From Pseudomonas saudimassiliensis (GTDB lineage Bacteria; Pseudomonadota; Gammaproteobacteria; Pseudomonadales; Pseudomonadaceae): DNA of 64,000 nucleotides. The DNA is taken from positions 1,375,412 to 1,439,411 of the forward strand of contig NZ_LK391969.1 of the NCBI RefSeq assembly GCF_000939975.1, given 5' to 3'. Each line of letters begins with the position of its first letter. Position 1 is the first letter of the stretch. Shown in pieces: positions 9,829 to 18,372 of this stretch. The notes beneath the pieces are model-generated. The model was not told where the DNA came from. It ran no database searches and saw only the letters and a program-made list of their open reading frames with translations. A program made the translations under genes and the position numbers.

Positions 9829-11511
9829 ATGGCGTCAGACACATCATTGATTGCCGAGCAAGGCGTGGCCACCCTGCCCGATGCGGCTTGGGCGCAGGCC
9901 CGGCAACGGGCGGAAATCATCGGGCCGCTGGCAGCGCTTGATGTGGTCGGGCATGAAGCCGCCGATGCCGCTGCTCACGCGCTTGGCCTGTCCAGGCGGC
10001 AGGTGTATGTCCTAATCCGCCGTGCCCGGCAAGGTGCTGGGCTTGTGACGGACCTGGCTCGCAGCCGATCCGGCGGCGGAAAAGGCAAGGGACGCTTGCC
10101 GGAATCAGTTGAGCGCATCATCCGCGAGTTGCTGCAAAAGCGCTTCCTGACCAAGCAGAAGCGTAGCCTGGCAGCGTTCCACCGCGAGGTCGCGCAGGCT
10201 TGCAAAGCGCAAAAGCTGCGGGCGCCGGCGCGCAACACCGTGGCTCTGCGGATCGCCGGCCTCGATCCGCTCAAGGCCACTCGCCGCCGGGAAGGTCAGG
10301 ATGCGTCCCGCAGCCTGCAAGGTGTCGGTGGTGAGCCTCCCGCCGTGACCGCGCCACTGGAACAAGTGCAGATTGATCACACGGTCATCGACCTGATCGT
10401 GGTGGACGAGCGCGACCGGCAACCGATTGGCCGTCCGTATCTGACCATCGCCATCGACGTGTTTACCCGCTGCGTGCTCGGCATGGTCGTCACGCTGGAA
10501 GCGCCGTCATCTGTTTCGGTCGGCCTGTGCCTTGTGCATGTCGCCTGCGACAAGCGTCCCTGGCTGGAGGGTCTGAACATAGAAATGGAGTGGCCGATGA
10601 GCGGCAAGCCCAGGCTGCTCTACCTGGACAACGCGGCCGAGTTCAAGAGCGAAGCGCTACGCCGAGGCTGCGAGCAGCATGGCATCCGGCTTGACTATCG
10701 CCCGCTCGGGCAGCCGCACTACGGCGGCATCGTGGAACGGATCATCGGCACGGCGATGCAGATGATCCACGACGAATTGCCAGGGACGACCTTCTCCAAC
10801 CCTGACCAGCGCGGCGACTACGATTCCGAAAACAAGGCCGCCCTGACGCTGCGTGAGCTGGAGCGCTGGCTCACATTGGCGGTCGGCACCTACCACGGCT
10901 CCGTGCACAACGGCCTGCTCCAGCCGCCGGCAGCGCGCTGGGCCGAAGCTATCGCGCGGACCGGCGTGCCAACCGTCATCACTCGCACCACGGCTTTTCT
11001 GGTCGATTTTCTGCCCATCATCCGCCGCACGCTGACCCGCACCGGCTTCGTCATCGACCACATCCATTACTACGCCGATGCGCTCAAGCCGTGGATAGCT
11101 CGGCGCGACCGCTTGCCTGCGTTCCTGATCCGGCGCGACCCGCGCGACATCAGCCGCATTTGGGTGCTGGAGCCGGAGGGGCAGCACTATCTGGAAATTC
11201 CATACCGCACCTTGTCGCACCCGGCTGTCACCCTCTGGGAACAACGACAGGCGCTGGCGAAATTGCGGCAGCAAGGGCGCGAACAGGTGGATGAGTCGGC
11301 GCTGTTTCGCATGATCGGCCAGATGCGCGAAATCGTGTCCACCGCGCAGAAAGCTACGCGCAAGGCGCGGCGCGACGCGGATCGACGCCAGCATCTCAAG
11401 GCAACGGCAGTTCTTTTCAAAACCACGCCACCACCGGACGCGGACATGGCTGACCCGCAGGCAGACAACCAGCCACCTGCCAAACCGTTCGACCAGATTG
11501 AGGAGTGGTAG
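9829..11511 (+). CDS. tniA: TniA DDE transposase
   Basis: A 560-residue catalytic transposase of the Tn402/Tn5053 family, essentially the family's usual length. The Mu/retroviral-type integrase core shows the three acidic residues in context: Asp in QIDHTVIDL, Asp in LYLDNAAEF and Glu in GGIVERIIG. An N-terminal helix-turn-helix region (about residues 35-75) should bind the end repeats. ATG 9829 is chosen because the protein then begins as known TniA proteins do. The 3' end overlaps upstream GTG codons of tniB, and the true tniB start follows by 2 bases. It appears intact. Confidence 0.95.
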   Translation: MASDTSLIAEQGVATLPDAAWAQARQRAEIIGPLAALDVVGHEAADAAAHALGLSRRQVYVLIRRARQGAGLVTDLARSRSGGGKGKGRLPESVERIIRELLQKRFLTKQKRSLAAFHREVAQACKAQKLRAPARNTVALRIAGLDPLKATRRREGQDASRSLQGVGGEPPAVTAPLEQVQIDHTVIDLIVVDERDRQPIGRPYLTIAIDVFTRCVLGMVVTLEAPSSVSVGLCLVHVACDKRPWLEGLNIEMEWPMSGKPRLLYLDNAAEFKSEALRRGCEQHGIRLDYRPLGQPHYGGIVERIIGTAMQMIHDELPGTTFSNPDQRGDYDSENKAALTLRELERWLTLAVGTYHGSVHNGLLQPPAARWAEAIARTGVPTVITRTTAFLVDFLPIIRRTLTRTGFVIDHIHYYADALKPWIARRDRLPAFLIRRDPRDISRIWVLEPEGQHYLEIPYRTLSHPAVTLWEQRQALAKLRQQGREQVDESALFRMIGQMREIVSTAQKATRKARRDADRRQHLKATAVLFKTTPPPDADMADPQADNQPPAKPFDQIEEW

Positions 11512-11513
11512 CC

Positions 11514-12422
11514 GTGGAAGAATATCCCATCATCGACTTGTCCCACCTGATGCCGGTGGCCCAGGGCTTGGCCCGTCTTCCGGCGGACGAACGCATCCAT
11601 CGCCTTCGCGCTGACCGCTGGATCGGCTATCCGCGAGCAGTCGAGGCGCTGAATCGGCTGGAAGCCCTGTATGCGTGGCCGAACAAACAACGCATGCCCA
11701 ACCTGCTGTTGGTCGGTCCAACCAACAACGGCAAGTCGATGATCGTCGAGAAATTCCGCCGCACCCATCCGGCCAGCTCCGACGCCGACCAGGAGCACAT
11801 CCCAGTGTTGGTTGTGCAGATGCCGTCCGAGCCGTCGGTGATCCGCTTCTACATCGCGCTACTTGCCGCGATGGGCGCGCCATTGCGCCCGCGCCCACGG
11901 CTGCCGGAAATGGAGCAATTGGCGCTGGCACTGCTGCGCAAGGTCGGCGTGCGCATGCTGGTGATCGACGAGTTGCACAACGTCCTGGCCGGCAACAGCG
12001 TCAACCGCCGGGAATTCCTCAATCTGTTGCGTTTCCTCGGCAACGAGCTGCGCATCCCGCTGGTCGGGGTCGGCACACGCGATGCCTACTTGGCGATCCG
12101 CTCGGACGACCAGTTGGAAAACCGCTTCGAGCCGATGATGCTGCCGGTGTGGGAGGCCAACGACGATTGCTGCTCACTGCTGGCCAGCTTCGCGGCTTCA
12201 CTCCCGCTGCGGCGACCCTCGTCGATTGCCACGCTGGATATGGCCCGCTACCTGCTCACGCGCAGCGAGGGCACCATCGGCGAGCTGGCGCACCTGTTGA
12301 TGGCGGCGGCCGTCGCTGCCGTGGAGAGCGGTGAGGAAGCGATCAACCATCGCACGCTCAGCATGGCCGATTACACCGGTCCCAGTGAGCGGCGGCGGCA
12401 ATTCGAGCGGGAACTGATGTGA
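11514..12422 (+). CDS. tniB: TniB AAA+ transposition ATPase
   Basis: A 302-residue ATP-binding partner of TniA that helps select and activate the target, like MuB and TnsC. Walker A is GPTNNGKS (about residues 70-77) and Walker B is MLVIDELHN. GTG 11514 is chosen because it gives the N-terminus MEEYPIIDL and the 302-residue length known for TniB. Its stop overlaps the tniQ start (GTGA). It appears intact. Confidence 0.94.
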   Translation: MEEYPIIDLSHLMPVAQGLARLPADERIHRLRADRWIGYPRAVEALNRLEALYAWPNKQRMPNLLLVGPTNNGKSMIVEKFRRTHPASSDADQEHIPVLVVQMPSEPSVIRFYIALLAAMGAPLRPRPRLPEMEQLALALLRKVGVRMLVIDELHNVLAGNSVNRREFLNLLRFLGNELRIPLVGVGTRDAYLAIRSDDQLENRFEPMMLPVWEANDDCCSLLASFAASLPLRRPSSIATLDMARYLLTRSEGTIGELAHLLMAAAVAAVESGEEAINHRTLSMADYTGPSERRRQFERELM

Positions 12423-13609
12423 AGCCAGCGCCACACTGGCCACTGCATCCGGCTCCCAGGGAAGGCGAAGCCTTGTCTTCGTGGCTCAACCGCGTGGCCC
12501 TTTGCTATCACATGGAGGTGTCCGAGCTGCTGGAGCACGATCTTGGTCACGGCCAGGTTGATGACCTGGACACCGCGCCACCACTGGCGCTGCTGGCGAT
12601 GCTCTCCCAGCGGAGCGGCATCGAGCCGGACCGGCTGCGTTGCATGAGTTTCGCCGGCTGGGTGCCTTGGCTACTGGACAGCCTTGATGATCAGATTCCA
12701 GACGCATTGGAAACCTATGCGTTCCAGCTCTCGGTGCTGCTGCCGAAACTCCGCCGTAGGACGCGATCCATCACGAGCTGGCGTGCCTGGCTGCCCAGCC
12801 AGCCGATACATCGCGCCTGCCCGCTCTGTCTGAACGACCCGGCAAACCAAGCCGTACTGCTTGCATGGAAGCTGCCCCTGATGCTGAGCTGCCCGCTGCA
12901 TGGCTGCTGGCTGGAATCCTATTGGGGCGTGCCTGGGCGGTTTCTCGGCTGGGAGAACGCCGACACTGCGCCGCGCACCGCCAGCGACGCGATTGCGGTG
13001 ATGGACCGGCGCACCTGGCAGGCACTGACGACCGGCCATGTGGAGCTGCCGCGCCGACGCATCCACGCTGGATTGTGGTTTCGGCTACTACGCACGCTGC
13101 TCGATGAGCTGAACACCCCGCTTTCGACGTGCGGAACCTGCGCGGGGTATCTCCGCCAAGTCTGGGAAGGCTGCGGGCATCCGCTGCGTGCTGGGCAAAG
13201 TCTGTGGCGACCGTATGAAACCCTGAACCCGGCAGTACGGTTGCAGATGCTGGAGGCGGCGGCAACGGCAATCAGCTTGATTGAGGTGAGGGATATAAGC
13301 CCGCCGGGCGAGCATGCAAAGCTGTTCTGGTCCGAACCCCAAACCGGTTTCACCAGTGGCCTGTCGGCGAAAACGCCGAAGCCCGAACCCGTCGATCACT
13401 GGCAACGGGCGGTCCAGGCTATCAATGAGGCGATCATTGAAGCGCGGCACAACCCCGAGACGGCTCGCTCGCTGTTCGCGTTGGCTTCCTATGGTCGGCG
13501 CGACCCCGCTTCCCAGGAACAGTTGCGCGCCACCTTTGCAAAGGAAGGCATCCCTCCGGAATTTCTGTCACATTACGAGCCTGATGGACCCTTTGCATGT
13601 CTTAGATAG
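12419..13609 (+). CDS. tniQ: TniQ, target-site protein, C-terminus cut short
   Basis: A 396-residue zinc-finger protein needed with TniA and TniB for Tn402-type transposition. The N-terminal TniQ domain (REGEALSSWLNR) and a Cys-rich segment (CPLCLND, then SCPLHGCW) are clear. From recall, Tn402 TniQ has about nine more residues after PFACLR. Here the stop comes immediately, and the following DNA is Tn5393 res sequence, so the tail was lost at the junction. Whether the short tail matters for function is unknown; most of the protein is intact. Confidence 0.9.
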   Translation: MKPAPHWPLHPAPREGEALSSWLNRVALCYHMEVSELLEHDLGHGQVDDLDTAPPLALLAMLSQRSGIEPDRLRCMSFAGWVPWLLDSLDDQIPDALETYAFQLSVLLPKLRRRTRSITSWRAWLPSQPIHRACPLCLNDPANQAVLLAWKLPLMLSCPLHGCWLESYWGVPGRFLGWENADTAPRTASDAIAVMDRRTWQALTTGHVELPRRRIHAGLWFRLLRTLLDELNTPLSTCGTCAGYLRQVWEGCGHPLRAGQSLWRPYETLNPAVRLQMLEAAATAISLIEVRDISPPGEHAKLFWSEPQTGFTSGLSAKTPKPEPVDHWQRAVQAINEAIIEARHNPETARSLFALASYGRRDPASQEQLRATFAKEGIPPEFLSHYEPDGPFACLR

Positions 13610-13610
13610 A

Positions 13611-13687
13611 GTGACGGGTTAAGTGACAAATTTTGACGACCAGAACTTTCCGGCGCACACTGTCACATAATCGAACGTTTGTGATAC
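13611..13687 (+). promoter_or_regulatory. Tn5393-type res region and tnpR promoter
   Basis: The 77 bases between the shortened tniQ and tnpR lie where Tn5393 has its res site, which also holds the tnpR promoter. Two copies of a GTGACA/TGTCAC-type motif are visible in opposite orientation (around 13622 and 13662), as expected for resolvase half-sites. The left part of res, toward Tn5393 tnpA, is replaced by tniQ. Confidence 0.55.
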
Positions 13688-14302
13688 ATGCTGATCGGAT
13701 ATGCCCGCGTCTCCAAAGCCGATGGCTCGCAGTCTCTCGACCTGCAGCACGACGCCTTGCGCGCCGCAGGTGTCGAACGGGACAATATCTATGATGATCT
13801 TGCTTCCGGCGGTCGTGATGATCGCCCTGGCTTGACTGCCTGCCTCAAGTCATTGCGTGACGGCGATGTGCTGGTGGTCTGGAAGCTCGATCGCCTCGGA
13901 CGATCGCTTGCCCATCTGGTCAACACGGTGAAGGAGCTGTCAGACCGCAAGATCGGCCTGCGGGTTCTGACTGGAAAGGGCGCTCAGATCGACACCACGA
14001 CTGCGTCCGGTCGCATGGTGTTCGGAATCTTCGCCACCTTGGCCGAGTTCGAGCGGGATCTGATCCGAGAGCGCACCATGGCGGGTCTCGCCTCCGCGAG
14101 AGCGCGCGGTCGCAAGGGCGGACGAAAATTCGCGCTCACCAAAGCTCAGGTGCGTCTCGCGCAAGCCGCCATGGCCCAGCGCGATACTTCAGTTTCCGAT
14201 CTCTGCAAGGAACTCGGCATCGAGCGCGTCACTCTCTACCGATATGTCGGTCCCAAAGGCGAGCTCAGAGACCATGGAAAGCATGTTCTCGGACTTACGT
14301 AG
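13688..14302 (+). CDS. tnpR: Tn5393 TnpR serine resolvase
   Basis: A 204-residue serine recombinase that resolves transposition cointegrates at res. The catalytic Ser9 lies in GYARVS. The family motifs VWKLDRLGRS and FERDLIRERT follow, and a C-terminal helix-turn-helix ends at about residue 190. The sequence matches my memory of Tn5393 TnpR, not of TniR. It is the first gene of the Tn5393 block and sits where tniR would lie in Tn402. In Tn5393 its transcript also repressor-links to the downstream resistance genes. Confidence 0.92.
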   Translation: MLIGYARVSKADGSQSLDLQHDALRAAGVERDNIYDDLASGGRDDRPGLTACLKSLRDGDVLVVWKLDRLGRSLAHLVNTVKELSDRKIGLRVLTGKGAQIDTTTASGRMVFGIFATLAEFERDLIRERTMAGLASARARGRKGGRKFALTKAQVRLAQAAMAQRDTSVSDLCKELGIERVTLYRYVGPKGELRDHGKHVLGLT

Positions 14303-14367
14303 CAACTCGTTTCTTTTCGCAGGTTGAGCCACCTCCGCGCTTCATCAGAAAACTGAAGGAACCTCCA

Positions 14368-15171
14368 TTGAATCGAACTAATATTTTTTTTGGTGAATCG
14401 CATTCTGACTGGTTGCCTGTCAGAGGCGGAGAATCTGGTGATTTTGTTTTTCGACGTGGTGACGGGCATGCCTTCGCGAAAATCGCACCTGCTTCCCGCC
14501 GCGGTGAGCTCGCTGGAGAGCGTGACCGCCTCATTTGGCTCAAAGGTCGAGGTGTGGCTTGCCCCGAGGTGATCAACTGGCAGGAGGAACAGGAGGGTGC
14601 ATGCTTGGTGATAACGGCAATTCCGGGAGTACCGGCGGCTGATCTGTCTGGAGCGGATTTGCTCAAAGCGTGGCCGTCAATGGGGCAGCAACTTGGCGCT
14701 GTTCACAGCCTATCGGTTGATCAATGTCCGTTTGAGCGCAGGCTGTCGCGAATGTTCGGACGCGCCGTTGATGTGGTGTCCCGCAATGCCGTCAATCCCG
14801 ACTTCTTACCGGACGAGGACAAGAGTACGCCGCAGCTCGATCTTTTGGCTCGTGTCGAACGAGAGCTACCGGTGCGGCTCGACCAAGAGCGCACCGATAT
14901 GGTTGTTTGCCATGGTGATCCCTGCATGCCGAACTTCATGGTGGACCCTAAAACTCTTCAATGCACGGGTCTGATCGACCTTGGGCGGCTCGGAACAGCA
15001 GATCGCTATGCCGATTTGGCACTCATGATTGCTAACGCCGAAGAGAACTGGGCAGCGCCAGATGAAGCAGAGCGCGCCTTCGCTGTCCTATTCAATGTAT
15101 TGGGGATCGAAGCCCCCGACCGCGAACGCCTTGCCTTCTATCTGCGATTGGACCCTCTGACTTGGGGTTGA
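14368..15171 (+). CDS. aph(3'')-Ib: aminoglycoside 3''-phosphotransferase APH(3'')-Ib (StrA)
   Basis: A full-length (267 aa) cytoplasmic kinase that inactivates streptomycin by phosphorylating its 3'' hydroxyl. The Brenner-type catalytic motif is VVCHGDPCMPNF, followed by the metal-binding Asp in GLIDLGRLG. The start is a TTG at 14368, as in known strA genes, after a GAAGGAACC ribosome site. It overlaps strB by one base. Gene order tnpR-strA-strB without IS1133 is one of the known Tn5393 arrangements. Confidence 0.97.
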   Translation: MNRTNIFFGESHSDWLPVRGGESGDFVFRRGDGHAFAKIAPASRRGELAGERDRLIWLKGRGVACPEVINWQEEQEGACLVITAIPGVPAADLSGADLLKAWPSMGQQLGAVHSLSVDQCPFERRLSRMFGRAVDVVSRNAVNPDFLPDEDKSTPQLDLLARVERELPVRLDQERTDMVVCHGDPCMPNFMVDPKTLQCTGLIDLGRLGTADRYADLALMIANAEENWAAPDEAERAFAVLFNVLGIEAPDRERLAFYLRLDPLTWG

Positions 15172-16007
15172 TGTTCATGCCGCCTGTTTTTCCTGCTCAT
15201 TGGCACGTTTCGCAACCTGTTCTCATTGCGGACACCTTTTCCAGCCTCGTTTGGAAAGTTTCATTGCCAGACGGGACTCCTGCAATCGTCAAGGGATTGA
15301 AACCTATAGAAGACATTGCTGATGAACTGCGCGGGGCCGACTATCTGGTATGGCGCAATGGGAGGGGAGCAGTCCGGTTGCTCGGTCGTGAGAACAATCT
15401 GATGTTGCTCGAATATGCCGGGGAGCGAATGCTCTCTCACATCGTTGCCGAGCACGGCGACTACCAGGCGACCGAAATTGCAGCGGAACTAATGGCGAAG
15501 CTGTATGCCGCATCTGAGGAACCCCTGCCTTCTGCCCTTCTCCCGATCCGGGATCGCTTTGCAGCTTTGTTTCAGCGGGCGCGCGATGATCAAAACGCAG
15601 GTTGTCAAACTGACTACGTCCACGCGGCGATTATAGCCGATCAAATGATGAGCAATGCCTCGGAACTGCGTGGGCTACATGGCGATCTGCATCATGAAAA
15701 CATCATGTTCTCCAGTCGCGGCTGGCTGGTGATAGATCCCGTCGGTCTGGTCGGTGAAGTGGGCTTTGGCGCCGCCAATATGTTCTACGATCCGGCTGAC
15801 AGAGACGACCTTTGTCTCGATCCTAGACGCATTGCACAGATGGCGGACGCATTCTCTCGTGCGCTGGACGTCGATCCGCGTCGCCTGCTCGACCAGGCGT
15901 ACGCTTATGGGTGCCTTTCCGCAGCTTGGAACGCGGATGGAGAAGAGGAGCAACGCGATCTAGCTATCGCGGCCGCGATCAAGCAGGTGCGACAGACGTC
16001 ATACTAG
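15171..16007 (+). CDS. aph(6)-Id: aminoglycoside 6-phosphotransferase APH(6)-Id (StrB)
   Basis: A full-length (278 aa) streptomycin 6-kinase, partner of StrA. The catalytic motif is GLHGDLHHENIMF and the metal-binding Asp is in LVIDPVG. ATG 15171 overlaps the strA stop by one base, so the pair is translationally coupled. The gene is followed at once by the right end of Tn5393. Nothing suggests damage. Confidence 0.97.
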   Translation: MFMPPVFPAHWHVSQPVLIADTFSSLVWKVSLPDGTPAIVKGLKPIEDIADELRGADYLVWRNGRGAVRLLGRENNLMLLEYAGERMLSHIVAEHGDYQATEIAAELMAKLYAASEEPLPSALLPIRDRFAALFQRARDDQNAGCQTDYVHAAIIADQMMSNASELRGLHGDLHHENIMFSSRGWLVIDPVGLVGEVGFGAANMFYDPADRDDLCLDPRRIAQMADAFSRALDVDPRRLLDQAYAYGCLSAAWNADGEEEQRDLAIAAAIKQVRQTSY

Positions 16008-16032
16008 ATATCAAGCGACTTCTCCTATCCCC

Positions 16033-16113
16033 TGGGAACACATCAATCTTACCGGAGAATATCGTTGGCCAAAGCCTTAGCGTAGGATTTCGCCCTCTCC
16101 CGCAAACGACCCC
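16033..16113 (-). repeat. right terminal inverted repeat of Tn5393
   Basis: Read on the minus strand from 16113, the sequence starts GGGGTCGTTTGCGGGAGAGG and matches the roughly 81-bp Tn3-family end of Tn5393. It lies directly against intI1 codons (from 16114), marking where Tn5393 joined the integrase gene. The inner boundary is set from the known repeat length. Confidence 0.85.
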
Positions 16114-16331
16114 AACAAGCAGGCATCACGAAGCCCGCCACACCGCACACCCTCCGCCACTCGTTCGCGACGGCCTTGCTCCGCAGCGGTTACGACATTC
16201 GAACCGTGCAGGATCTGCTCGGCCATTCCGACGTCTCTACGACGATGATTTACACGCATGTGCTGAAAGTTGGCGGTGCCGGAGTGCGCTCACCGCTTGA
16301 TGCGCTGCCGCCCCTCACTAGTGAGAGGTAG
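16114..16331 (+). pseudogene. intI1: 3' fragment of class 1 integron integrase intI1
   Basis: Only the last 71 codons remain, from [11 protein letters not shown] to the terminal LTSER. They include tyrosine-recombinase box II residues ([17 protein letters not shown]) and the nucleophile Tyr in MIYTHV. The N-terminal three quarters, attI and any cassettes are missing. The fragment is not expressed as an active integrase, but it proves that a class 1 integron platform once occupied this transposon. Confidence 0.93.
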
Positions 16332-16508
16332 GGCAGCGCAAGTCAATCCTGGCGGATTCACTACCCCTGCGCGAAGGCCATCGGTGCCGCATCGAACGGC
16401 CGGTTGCGGAAAGTCCTCCCTGCGTCCGCTGATGGCCGGCAGCAGCCCGTCGTTGCCTGATGGATCCAACCCCTCCGCTGCTATAGTGCAGTCGGCTTCT
16501 GACGTTCA
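16332..16508. other. outer part of the integron 5'-conserved segment (non-coding)
   Basis: The region between the intI1 stop and IRi. It contains a further inverted copy of the end-repeat core (GTGCAGTCGGCTTCTGACG around 16486-16504), as Tn402 ends have repeated transposase-binding sites. No gene is seen. Confidence 0.7.
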
Positions 16509-16533
16509 GTGCAGCCGTCTTCTGAAAACGACA
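16509..16533 (-). repeat. Tn402/class 1 integron terminal inverted repeat IRi
   Basis: On the minus strand this starts TGTCGTTTTCAGAAGACGGC, the integron-side end of Tn402-like transposons. The element ends at 16533; the next five bases are aattt. Confidence 0.93.
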
Positions 16534-16604
16534 AATTTTCCGTCGTTAAGGTCGTTCATGGGTGTTAATATATCCGTCAAGTTTTCAATGTCCTGGTTTA
16601 GTTC
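16534..16604 (+). other. remaining half of a res-type target upstream of a resolvase gene
   Basis: These 71 AT-rich bases lie between IRi and the resolvase start. They include GTTAATATATCCGTCAAG and a plausible promoter. Tn402/Tn5053-family transposons are known to insert into res sites next to resolvase genes, so this is probably the resolvase-proximal part of a res site. That reading is inferred from position. Confidence 0.4.
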
Positions 16605-17171
16605 ATGAATCAACGTATAGGGTACGCTCGCGTATCGACCGATGATCAGCACCTAGACCTGCAGCGCGACGCGCTCCAGCAGGCCGGGTGCAGCGTGATC
16701 TATGAGGAAGCGGCCAGCGGAAAGAGTGCGTTACGCCCGGAGCTTGAGCAATGCCGTAAGGCACTGCGGGCCGGAGATACCCTCGTGGTATGGCGGCTAG
16801 ATCGCCTCGGGCGCAGCCTGCCAGATCTAGTGCAGATCGTGGCCGAGCTTGAGCAGTGCGGCGTGTATTTTGAAAGCCTGACCGAGAAAATCGAGACAGG
16901 CAGTGCATCGGGCAAGTTGCAATTTCATGTGTTCGCGGCGCTGGCCGAGTTCGAGCGCAGCTTGATCCGTGAGCGGACGCGGGCCGGGCTGGCAGCAGCA
17001 CGCGCCCGTGGCCGGGCCGGTGGCCGCAAGCCAAAGTTAGACGACAAGCAGGTGCGAGAGATCAAAGCCCTATTGCGGGATCCAGATATTAAAGTGGCAG
17101 AGGTGGCACGCCGATATAGTGTATCCCGAACTACTTTATACAAATATGTTGGCGTAGTTACGCCTGGCTAA
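16605..17171 (+). CDS. serine resolvase/invertase
   Basis: A 188-residue small serine recombinase. The catalytic Ser11 lies in GYARVST, followed by VVWRLDRLGRS, FERSLIRERT and a C-terminal helix-turn-helix (VAEVARRYSVSRTTLYKYV). It differs clearly from the Tn5393 resolvase at 13688 and is not TniR-like. It may come from a Tn3-family transposon or plasmid whose transposase gene is not in the window. Its res site is probably what the Tn402-like unit targeted. Confidence 0.85.
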   Translation: MNQRIGYARVSTDDQHLDLQRDALQQAGCSVIYEEAASGKSALRPELEQCRKALRAGDTLVVWRLDRLGRSLPDLVQIVAELEQCGVYFESLTEKIETGSASGKLQFHVFAALAEFERSLIRERTRAGLAAARARGRAGGRKPKLDDKQVREIKALLRDPDIKVAEVARRYSVSRTTLYKYVGVVTPG

Positions 17172-17232
17172 TTAGGGTGGAGTTAAGTGAATCAGTTGTG
17201 TGGGTTTGAATTAATTAAAGCGGAGCTTATGA

Positions 17233-18372
17233 ATGATTTTTGAGGCTACGAAAGCAGTAGGTCTTGTCAGCTCTACGAGCCTGGAAATGTCTGGCAATAG
17301 CCAAGATACGGGCATTCATACATCTAATCATGCTAGATCATTCTCTGATTATTTGGATGGCGACGCTACCACCCCACTTCTCTTGGCTGGTGATGCTTTA
17401 GATGTGCTTCGGAAACTTCCAGAAGAGTCCATTGACTTTGCTATGACATCGCCTCCGTACTGGGGGAAAAGAGAGTATGAGGGCGGTGGGATTGGTCTAG
17501 AGGGAGACTATAGAGAATTCGTTGCAGCGTTAGCAGAGATTTTCTTGGAATTGAAGCGAGTTCTTAAGTCGACAGGCTCTTTTTGGTTGAATTTGGGAGA
17601 TACTTACAGCGCCAAGGGGCTTGTTGGGATTCCGTGGCGTGTAGTTTTTGAATTAACAGATAATCAAGGATGGATTCTTCGTAATAGTGTGGTGTGGAAT
17701 AAGATAAAAGGTGGGATGGATAATAGTAAAGATCGGCTTGGGAATGTGCATGAAAATGTTTTTCATTTTGTTAAAAAGCCCAAAGGTTATTACTATGATG
17801 CCGATGCTATTCGCTCTAAGCCAAGAGAGGCAAAAGTTGTGAATGGTGCTGTTGTGTCAGGGACAGGTGTGTCTGGTGTTCGGTATAAGCGGCAAATAGA
17901 ACTGTCGACTGAGTTATCTGAATCAGAAAAGAGAGCTGCTACTTTGGCTCTTGAAAAGATGCTGGCTGATATTTCTGCAGGGGTGATTTCTGATTTTCGT
18001 ATGGTGATTCGTGGTCAGCAACGAGCGACGCATTCAGATAAGGAAAGAGTTTCAGGGCGTGCCAAAGAGCTTCGGGATAAAGGTTTCTACTTTTTAAAAT
18101 ATCATCCAAAAGGAAGTAAACCTTTTGATGTGTGGGACATTATTCCAGAGGATACGCAGCGCCGGAAGGCGCATTTTGCGCCATATCCTATTGATCTATG
18201 TCGTATTCCATTGCTTGCGACTTGCCCAGAGGGTGGGGTAGTTATTGATCCATTCTGTGGCACAGGAACGACCCTTGTTGCAGCGCATATGCTTGGGCGG
18301 AAATCAGTCGGGATTGATATTTCACAGAGTTACTTGGAAATTACGAAGGAAAGGTGTGGGGCGCTGCTATGA
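17233..18372 (+). CDS. beta-class DNA methyltransferase of a restriction-modification system
   Basis: A 379-residue amino-methyltransferase. Motif IV is TSPPYW (residues 72-77) and the SAM-binding motif DPFCGTGTT comes near the C-terminus (about 336-344), the beta-class order. SPPY-type motifs are common in N4-cytosine enzymes but also occur in N6-adenine ones, so the product base is not certain. ATG 17233 has CGGAG 7 bases upstream; ATG 17287 is a possible later start. The stop overlaps the nuclease gene by 4 bases. The pair is markedly AT-rich compared with the ICE backbone. Confidence 0.85.
   Translation: MIFEATKAVGLVSSTSLEMSGNSQDTGIHTSNHARSFSDYLDGDATTPLLLAGDALDVLRKLPEESIDFAMTSPPYWGKREYEGGGIGLEGDYREFVAALAEIFLELKRVLKSTGSFWLNLGDTYSAKGLVGIPWRVVFELTDNQGWILRNSVVWNKIKGGMDNSKDRLGNVHENVFHFVKKPKGYYYDADAIRSKPREAKVVNGAVVSGTGVSGVRYKRQIELSTELSESEKRAATLALEKMLADISAGVISDFRMVIRGQQRATHSDKERVSGRAKELRDKGFYFLKYHPKGSKPFDVWDIIPEDTQRRKAHFAPYPIDLCRIPLLATCPEGGVVIDPFCGTGTTLVAAHMLGRKSVGIDISQSYLEITKERCGALL

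Larger units (their letters stand above)
9686..16533. mobile_element. hybrid Tn402-like transposon carrying a Tn5393 strA-strB block
   Basis: The unit is bounded by the two 25-bp Tn402/class 1 integron end repeats: IRt at 9686-9710 and IRi at 16509-16533, in inverted orientation. Inside are tniA, tniB and tniQ. There is no tniR. Instead, a Tn5393 segment (res, tnpR, strA, strB, right terminal repeat) runs from just after tniQ to 16113, followed by the last 71 codons of intI1 and the usual 5'-conserved-segment tail. The flanking pentamers differ (gttcc left, aattt right), so no target duplication is visible and the unit may not have arrived in one transposition event. Confidence 0.85.

Noticed and set aside
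16114..16331. Functional class 1 integron
   Set aside because: Only the 3' fifth of intI1 remains; attI, the integrase start and gene cassettes are absent.
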